The notes beneath the pieces were generated by a model. That model worked only from the letters and a program-made list of their open reading frames with translations. It was not told the DNA's origin and did no database searches. From assembly GCA_029378245.1 (NCBI GenBank), contig JARKIF010000012.1, positions 186,001 to 250,000 on the forward strand: a DNA stretch of 64,000 bases, written 5' to 3'. The stretch comes from Roridomyces roridus (taxonomy: Eukaryota > Basidiomycota > Agaricomycetes > Agaricales > Mycenaceae). Both the position numbers and the translations under genes were made by a program. Positions 59,153 through 64,000 of this stretch are shown here, piece after piece (position 1 is the first letter of the stretch; every line of letters begins with the position of its first letter).

Positions 59153-60499
59153 TTGCATGCTACCGTCGTCCTTGGTTCTCCATGGCTGACATGCCCACCA
59201 TCCCCCACCTGCGCAGTACGACGGCAGTCCTATCCTCCTGCTGAATACTCACTTTTTGCAGTCGCAGTTTGCGTACTACCGCCATTAGCCTGTCTACTCA
59301 CTTGCTTTCGGCTTTATGTGCGGTACTCCCATCGGACGCTCTGGTGGGACGATCTCACAGCTTTTTTCTCGTCTGTCCTTGCCCTTGTTTTTGTGGCTAC
59401 ATTTCTACTTCACATCCGGGACGCCGGTGAGTGACTTTGAATGCCTGCACATACCGTTAGAGCTGATTTCTATAGCTGCGAATCCAATGTCTCAAAATGC
59501 GCGCGTCTCGGTATATTATCTGTGAGCATATTGTTCCGTTCACTCCAGCTTTCACATATATCTCCAGGTTGACCGAAGTTTTCTACGGCGTGACCTGGTG
59601 AGGCTCATGTTCTCAGTTTTGAAATTGAACACTGATTTCTGGCAGGACGGCACGCACTTCGATGTTATTCACTGTCATTCGTTTATGTTCTGGGTATCTA
59701 CGTAAGGTTCTTTTCTATGTCACCATCGGCTTCTTCTTCGTCTGGGTTTTATTGTCGGCACAACTTTTTTGGGTGTGCGAGGGTCATTCCGAGTGGAAAA
59801 GCACACCCCTCGCTCAATGTGACCTCAGCAGAGAGGTCGCAATTACCCTCATCATCAGTAAGCATTTCAACTGTTCAAATGGTCCTTCGAAATAATTGCG
59901 ACTATCCAGCCGATGTCCTCTGCGACGCGATACTCGTGGCAGCGCCCGTAGGCCTACTTTGGCAGACGATCAGCGAGCGCTCGTTGAAGTTTCGCCTCAT
60001 CGCAGTCTTCGCCTCCACATCAATTGCTACGGCGGTCTCCTTGTATCACGACTACACTATATACCGCTTCGGCGGGTTGCGTGAAGCACTTGCGGCCAAT
60101 CTCTAGGTACGATCCACAGAAGCTTTTGAGTCTATGTTTAATTTCATCCAGGTATCAGTCAGTCTCTTCGTCGCGAACCTGACGGTCGTGACTGCCCTTG
60201 TAATGCGCCTGTTCACTTCTGAGACGGAGATCGAGCATGCGACGGACAACAGGACGACCATTGCATTCAAAAGGCGAGTCCGAGTGACTACCTTTGGTGG
60301 AATCGAGACAGTGCCGATGCCTCAAGAGCCGCCCATGGTGGTTCAACTGGACTTTCCGCAGATGGACCATCTCGCTGTAGGCAGTACTGCGCGCAAATCA
60401 ACCTCGCTCGGGGATGACGGGTCGGAATCTTGCGAAGTCATTGAATTACGGGTTTTGAGCCCTCTATACACGCTCTTTGAAGGACTCCTCTCACTCTAG
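59153..60499 (+). CDS. Fungal rhodopsin-domain integral membrane protein
   Basis: Joined exons give successive membrane segments: SLFAVAVCVLPPLACLLTCF, AFFSSVLALVFVATFLLHI, ARTSMLFTVIRLCSGYLRKV, LFYVTIGFFFVWVLLSAQLF (followed by WVCEGHSEWK), then DAILVAAPVGLLWQT, RLIAVFASTSIATAVSLYHD and VSVSLFVANLTVVTALVMRL. The RLYVRYSHRTLWWDD after helix one and the W-x-C-x4-W-like loop are typical of the fungal rhodopsin-like (PF20684-type) family, seven-helix proteins of unknown function. A cytosolic tail ends at stop 60497-60499. The start is unresolved: the first open frame begins at a TTG, and the ATG at 59182 is in another frame without an obvious intron. Confidence 0.75.
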
Positions 60500-60630
60500 G
60501 AACTTATAATTATTCGTATTGTACATCTTATCGCGTATATGTAGTTCTTAAAGCAACACAAACGTTCACTTGCAACCCTTGAACTTGCAGAAGAGTTGGC
60601 ACGATATCGATGCCCACAATCGAAAATTAT

Positions 60631-61803
60631 TCAATTCGTATCGAGGGAATACTCTGCCGTGTCTGCCTCCGCCCGCTGCAACTCCTCCGCGAAGACACTC
60701 TCCACATCTGCGTTGGCGTAAATATGTGCTGCATTATAGGTATAATAATCAGAAATTCTGCCTCTGATTCCCTGCAGATGTTGGTGCACGGCTAGTGTTC
60801 ACCACGGGTTTGGCAACCCGGTCCGGGTCGCGGGTACGGGTTGCCCGGGTACGGGCTCGGGTCGCTGTTGAACAACCCGTAACCCGTGCGAGTCAGACTC
60901 AAGCCATCAATTCGCGTCGGAACTCGATGGAGAGGTTACTGTGCAGTGTTTTGAGGGCATAAGACCTTGCTTACCGCTTAAAAGAGCACTCCAGAGCGTC
61001 TTCCAGGCACCAGCGTCGCAGAATACGCCCCAAAACCCGTCAAATTACGGGTCGGGTCATGACCCGTACCCGGTGGCACGGGTCGGGTTTGTCGCGGGTA
61101 CGGGTGCGGGTCGTCGTCTGACTACCCGCGGGTGACCCGTGGTGAACACTATGCACGGCCTGTTCACGAACACGATAGAGTTTCGAAGCAGTGTCCCATC
61201 CAATGAATTGCAAATCCACCTCAGTTAAGCTCAAGGTGGGACCAGGGCTACCCGCGAGAGCCTGGAACGCCGAACGAAGTCATTTTGCCATGATAGGTTC
61301 TGGCCAAAGAAATACCTTCTGCTGTATGTTGACATGGCGATCTAGATTGGCTATCGCGAGATCCCGGACGTCCAACATCCGCCACAAAGTGGCCAGTTTC
61401 AAGACGGAAATCCAATGTTCCTTTGGCATGGTCTCGGTCTTGTAGGAGTTTCTGCACTCGGTGAGTCACAAGGGGTAGCGCTCATACTCGGTTTGACTTA
61501 CGCGGGGTATAAAACGCCAAGGACTCTCTCAAAATCGACACTACTAATTCCCTCCAGCTTGATTGGATCTTCGTCGCTTTGCCCTTCGGCAGAGTCGGTA
61601 ACCGGAAGCTCAAAAGCAGTCTTGAAGATTTCCGAGTTGTTCTCGAAACGGTAGCGAGGAACTTTGAAGAGCTGGTTCTCCACCTACGATGCTTCATTAG
61701 AAGTCTGAGTGCGCAACGTATTGAGAACCATAACCAGGAAGATCACATTCTCCATATAATACTTGGTGTGTCGCATCGGACTGGAGGGTACGGCAGTCAT
61801 CAT
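60631..61803 (-). pseudogene. BTB/POZ protein copy 1, inactivated
   Basis: ATG 61803 starts MMTAVPSSPMRHTKYYMENV (exon 61735-61803), spliced to the BTB core [18 protein letters not shown] and [19 protein letters not shown]. The third exon keeps [20 protein letters not shown] but then carries a one-base loss before TAEGISLARTYH, a Trp-to-stop change where copy 2 reads AKWLRSGY (61275-61285 region), and a 359-bp hAT-type insertion after REQAV. Beyond the insertion the sequence resumes HQHLQGIRGR and ends EYSLDTN at 60631. The family is the expanded agaricomycete BTB group, which may recruit CUL3 ligases. Copies 2 and 3 follow in the same direction. Confidence 0.87.
60793..61151. mobile_element. 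hAT-type MITE (359 bp) with 8-bp target duplication
   Basis: The element starts tagtgttcaccacgggt and ends with its inverse acccgtggtgaacacta. It is flanked by tgcacggc at 60785-60792 and 61152-61159, an 8-bp duplication as made by hAT transposases, and the TAG/CTA ends also fit hAT. Both ends carry runs of cgggta and gggt motifs on alternating strands. No transposase is encoded. The uninterrupted sequence in BTB copy 2 (ttggtgcacggcttgttc) shows the empty site. Confidence 0.92.
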
Positions 61804-61892
61804 GGTGGCACGCAGAGAAAGTTAGGAGTTTGTTTTTGATCAACCCCTATCAAGTTTCAATGACTTGAATGAGTGCGCGCCAAGTGCGCGCA

Positions 61893-62010
61893 AATCTTGC
61901 GAAGTATGTAATTGAATTACGGGTTTTTGAGCCCTCTACTGTATACACGCTCTTTGAAGGACTCGGACTGACTCTGGCAAGTAATTCATATCGTATATCT
62001 TATCTAGTTG
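61893..62010 (+). repeat. Duplicated 3' end of the rhodopsin-like gene
   Basis: This stretch (cttgcgaagtatgtaattga, acgggtttttgagccctcta, cacgctctttgaaggactc) repeats 60430-60540, the last codons and 3' flank of the membrane protein gene. It lies directly 3' of BTB copy 2 just as the original lies 3' of BTB copy 1, so the duplicated unit covered the gene tail plus the whole BTB gene. The remaining gap 61804-62097 shows nothing else. Confidence 0.85.
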
Positions 62011-62097
62011 TGGTCTAGTTCGTTCGCAACTCACTGGCGTCTCTCAGTTTACAGAATGGTTCACAGTAAAACAAGTGGACGATGACCACGCACACAA

Positions 62098-62910
62098 CTA
62101 CTTAGTACTACTCTGCGAATACTCTGCCGCGTCTGCTTCTGCCCGCTTCAGCTCTTCTGTGAACACACCCTCAACATCTGCGTTGGCGTAGATAGAATCC
62201 GAATCATAGTGATAGTAATTATAACCACGTCCTGGCAGCTCCTGAAGATGTTGGTGCACGGCTTGTTCGCGAACACGATATAGTTTCACAACAGTGTCCC
62301 ATCCGATGAGTTGTAGATCCACCTCAGAGAAGATCAAGGTGGAACCGGGGCTGCGTGCCAGAGCGTAGTACCCCGAACGGAGCCATTTCGCGACATGGTA
62401 CGTCCTGCCCAGGAAGATGCCTTCTGCTGTGCCTGTAACATGGCGATCCATGTTATCTATCGCGAAATCCCGGACGTCCAATATGCGCCACAAAGTCGCC
62501 AACTTCAAAACTGAGATCAAATGGTCCTTTGGCAGGGATGCGAACTTGTTCAAATTCCTGCAGGCTGCATCATTCCAGAGTTACTACGGGTAGCGCGCAG
62601 GTTGGACTCACGAGGGATACAAAACGCTCAGGAATCTCTCAAAATCAACACTGCTAACTCCCCCCAGCTTGATTGGGTCTTCGTCGCTTTGCCCTTCGGC
62701 AGAGCCAGGAACCGGAAGCTCGGAGGCAGTCTTGAAGACTTCCGAGTGGTTCTCGAAACGGTAGCCAGGAACTTTGAAAAGCTGGTTCTCCACCTAAGAC
62801 GCTTCATTAGCAGTCCTGAGTGCACAACGTATTGGAAACATCACCAGGAAGGTCAGATTCTCCATATAATACTCGGGGTGTCGCATCGGACTGGAGGGTG
62901 CCGCAGTCAT
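62098..62910 (-). CDS. BTB/POZ domain protein copy 2, intact
   Basis: Exons 62845-62910, 62612-62793 and 62098-62557 give 235 aa. The first reads [20 protein letters not shown]; the BTB core is [40 protein letters not shown] and FLSVLYPS. The C-terminal helical part includes [60 protein letters not shown] and [20 protein letters not shown]. This arrangement is typical of a mushroom-specific BTB expansion; the proteins are cytosolic or nuclear and may link targets to CUL3 ubiquitin ligases, which is inference. All splice sites are standard. Confidence 0.9.
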
Positions 62911-63397
62911 GTTGGCGACGGAGAGAAGATTAGTGACGCCAGCAAGACACCCGAGCCTTAAGTAGATGGGATCCTATGAAAGCATGCGCGAGCCACGCCC
63001 GGAGCTTTTTTTTACCCTTTGGCTAGAATGAAGTTGGCCATGAGAAAGAGGCCGATAGTGTTGCATTTCGAAGTGCAGCAAGCGGGCATGAATTAGTTAT
63101 TCCAAGGCAACACTTGAAAAGCGAGTCGAAAAGAGAGAAAACTGTATGGACCTGCATGCGAAATCCACGCCTTGTAGTTATTTTTTCATCCAGTGCTTTG
63201 GCTAGACATCGAACCCACGCATAGAAGACCTTGAATTGGCGTCTCGGTGTCGATTTTGGTTTGCTGCAATGCAGATAAGCTCGACTGTCTGTTTACACGA
63301 GGCAAGAGAGAAAATCGGGGTACGATGGGATGCTCTGCAGTCAGATGGAGGATAATCGATAAACGTTCAAAAATGGAAGTTGTACATAGTAGGGACG
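62911..63397. other. Intergenic between BTB copies 2 and 3
   Basis: No gene, repeat or RNA could be supported. The stretch should include the copy 2 promoter (minus strand) and the copy 3 3' end. A TTCGAA-containing segment and an A/T-rich run at 63006-63016 are unremarkable. Confidence 0.5.
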
Positions 63398-64000
63398 TTA
63401 CTTGGCGCGTAGAGAATACTCCTTGGCATCCGAGTCGGCCCGACTGAGCTCCTCTGAAAACGCACCCTCGAAATCGGCGCTGGAGTACATCTCGTTCAGA
63501 TTAGCCGGGTAATACCCACTGCGATTCCCCTGAGCGATGTTGCTCAAGTATTTTTGCGCCGCCTCTTCGCGTGTCCGATAGATCGTGGCGACAGTTTCCC
63601 ATCCGAGCAAGTGTGTGTCGGCGGGAGATAAAGACAAGTAAGGACTCCGCGCGAGTGCCTGATACCCAGAGCGAAGCCACTGTGCCACGTGGTACATCCT
63701 TGCTAAGACGATACCCTCTGCTGTGTTTCGGACATAGCCGTCCAGATGTTCGATCGCAAGCTCGCGGGCCTCCCTCATGTACCACATCGTCGACAACTTC
63801 AAGACGGAAATCCAATGCTCCTTGGGCATGGATATAGTCACGTTGAAGTTGCTGCGATCCATGAGTCGCCCTTGGTAGACGTTTGAAAGACGACATGGAC
63901 TTACAGAGGATACAAGGCAGCGAGAAGCCTCTCAAAATCGACGCTCTTTATCCCATCCAGTTTAACGGGACTCTCGTCGCTCTGCCCCTCTGCAGTCTGC
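63398..64000 (-). CDS. BTB/POZ domain protein copy 3, 5' end outside the window
   Basis: The last exon 63398-63851 encodes [60 protein letters not shown] and [20 protein letters not shown], ending EYSLRAK. A 53-nt intron (63852-63904) separates it from the BTB exon 63905 to beyond 64000, which reads [20 protein letters not shown] and [10 protein letters not shown]. It is more diverged than copies 1 and 2 are from each other, so it is the older duplicate. The N-terminal exon is missing only because the window ends. Confidence 0.88.

Noticed and set aside
63185..63260. Minus-strand tRNA-like B box (gggttcgatgtct)
   Set aside because: No matching acceptor stem or D arm could be drawn around it.

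Overview
The window is nuclear DNA of a filamentous basidiomycete, most likely a mushroom-forming agaricomycete. It has dense genes on both strands, many 45-60 nt GT-AG introns with CTRAC-type branch sites, F-box and BTB families typical of Agaricomycetes, and an intron-containing tRNA. No species name can be supported from the sequence alone.

Left part (1-20 kb, conserved housekeeping): the 3' end of a metalloprotease-like gene; an AhpC/TSA-type thioredoxin-fold gene; a large Rho1 exchange factor of the ROM2/Rgf1 type (DEP, DH, PH, CNH); an inverted second copy of the metalloprotease gene; a vacuolar-type zinc transporter; a ZC3H3-like CCCH protein; the Rab7 activator subunit CCZ1; a UBP12-type ubiquitin protease; and cytochrome c heme lyase.

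Middle (20-41 kb): two paralogous Zn2Cys6 regulators separated by about 3 kb without recognisable genes, a GPI-anchored-looking S10 carboxypeptidase, the spliceosome-release factor TFIP11/Ntr1, a WD40 protein, a type II membrane glycosyltransferase and TIM44.

Right part (41-64 kb, accessory and fast-evolving): three genes that join an F-box to a CNH domain, interleaved with a second F-box family (intact, frameshifted, transposon-broken and relic copies); eL20 sits among them as an isolated housekeeping gene. A fungal rhodopsin-like membrane protein follows, then three copies of a BTB/POZ family, one killed by a hAT-type MITE. Mobile DNA is confined to this part: a 645-bp TIR element with a 10-bp target duplication, a 359-bp hAT MITE with an 8-bp duplication, and a 1.07-kb inverted-repeat element.

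The most interesting signals are: (1) an F-box-CNH gene family whose CNH part keeps three intron positions and phases of the ROM2-type CNH encoded 35 kb away; (2) a 4-nt microexon between two 48-nt introns in one Zn2Cys6 paralog; (3) transposon insertions whose removal rejoins a conserved frame; (4) an orphan ORF with almost exclusive AGG arginine codons; (5) several single-event frame breaks in otherwise conserved genes, which may be assembly errors or real lesions.
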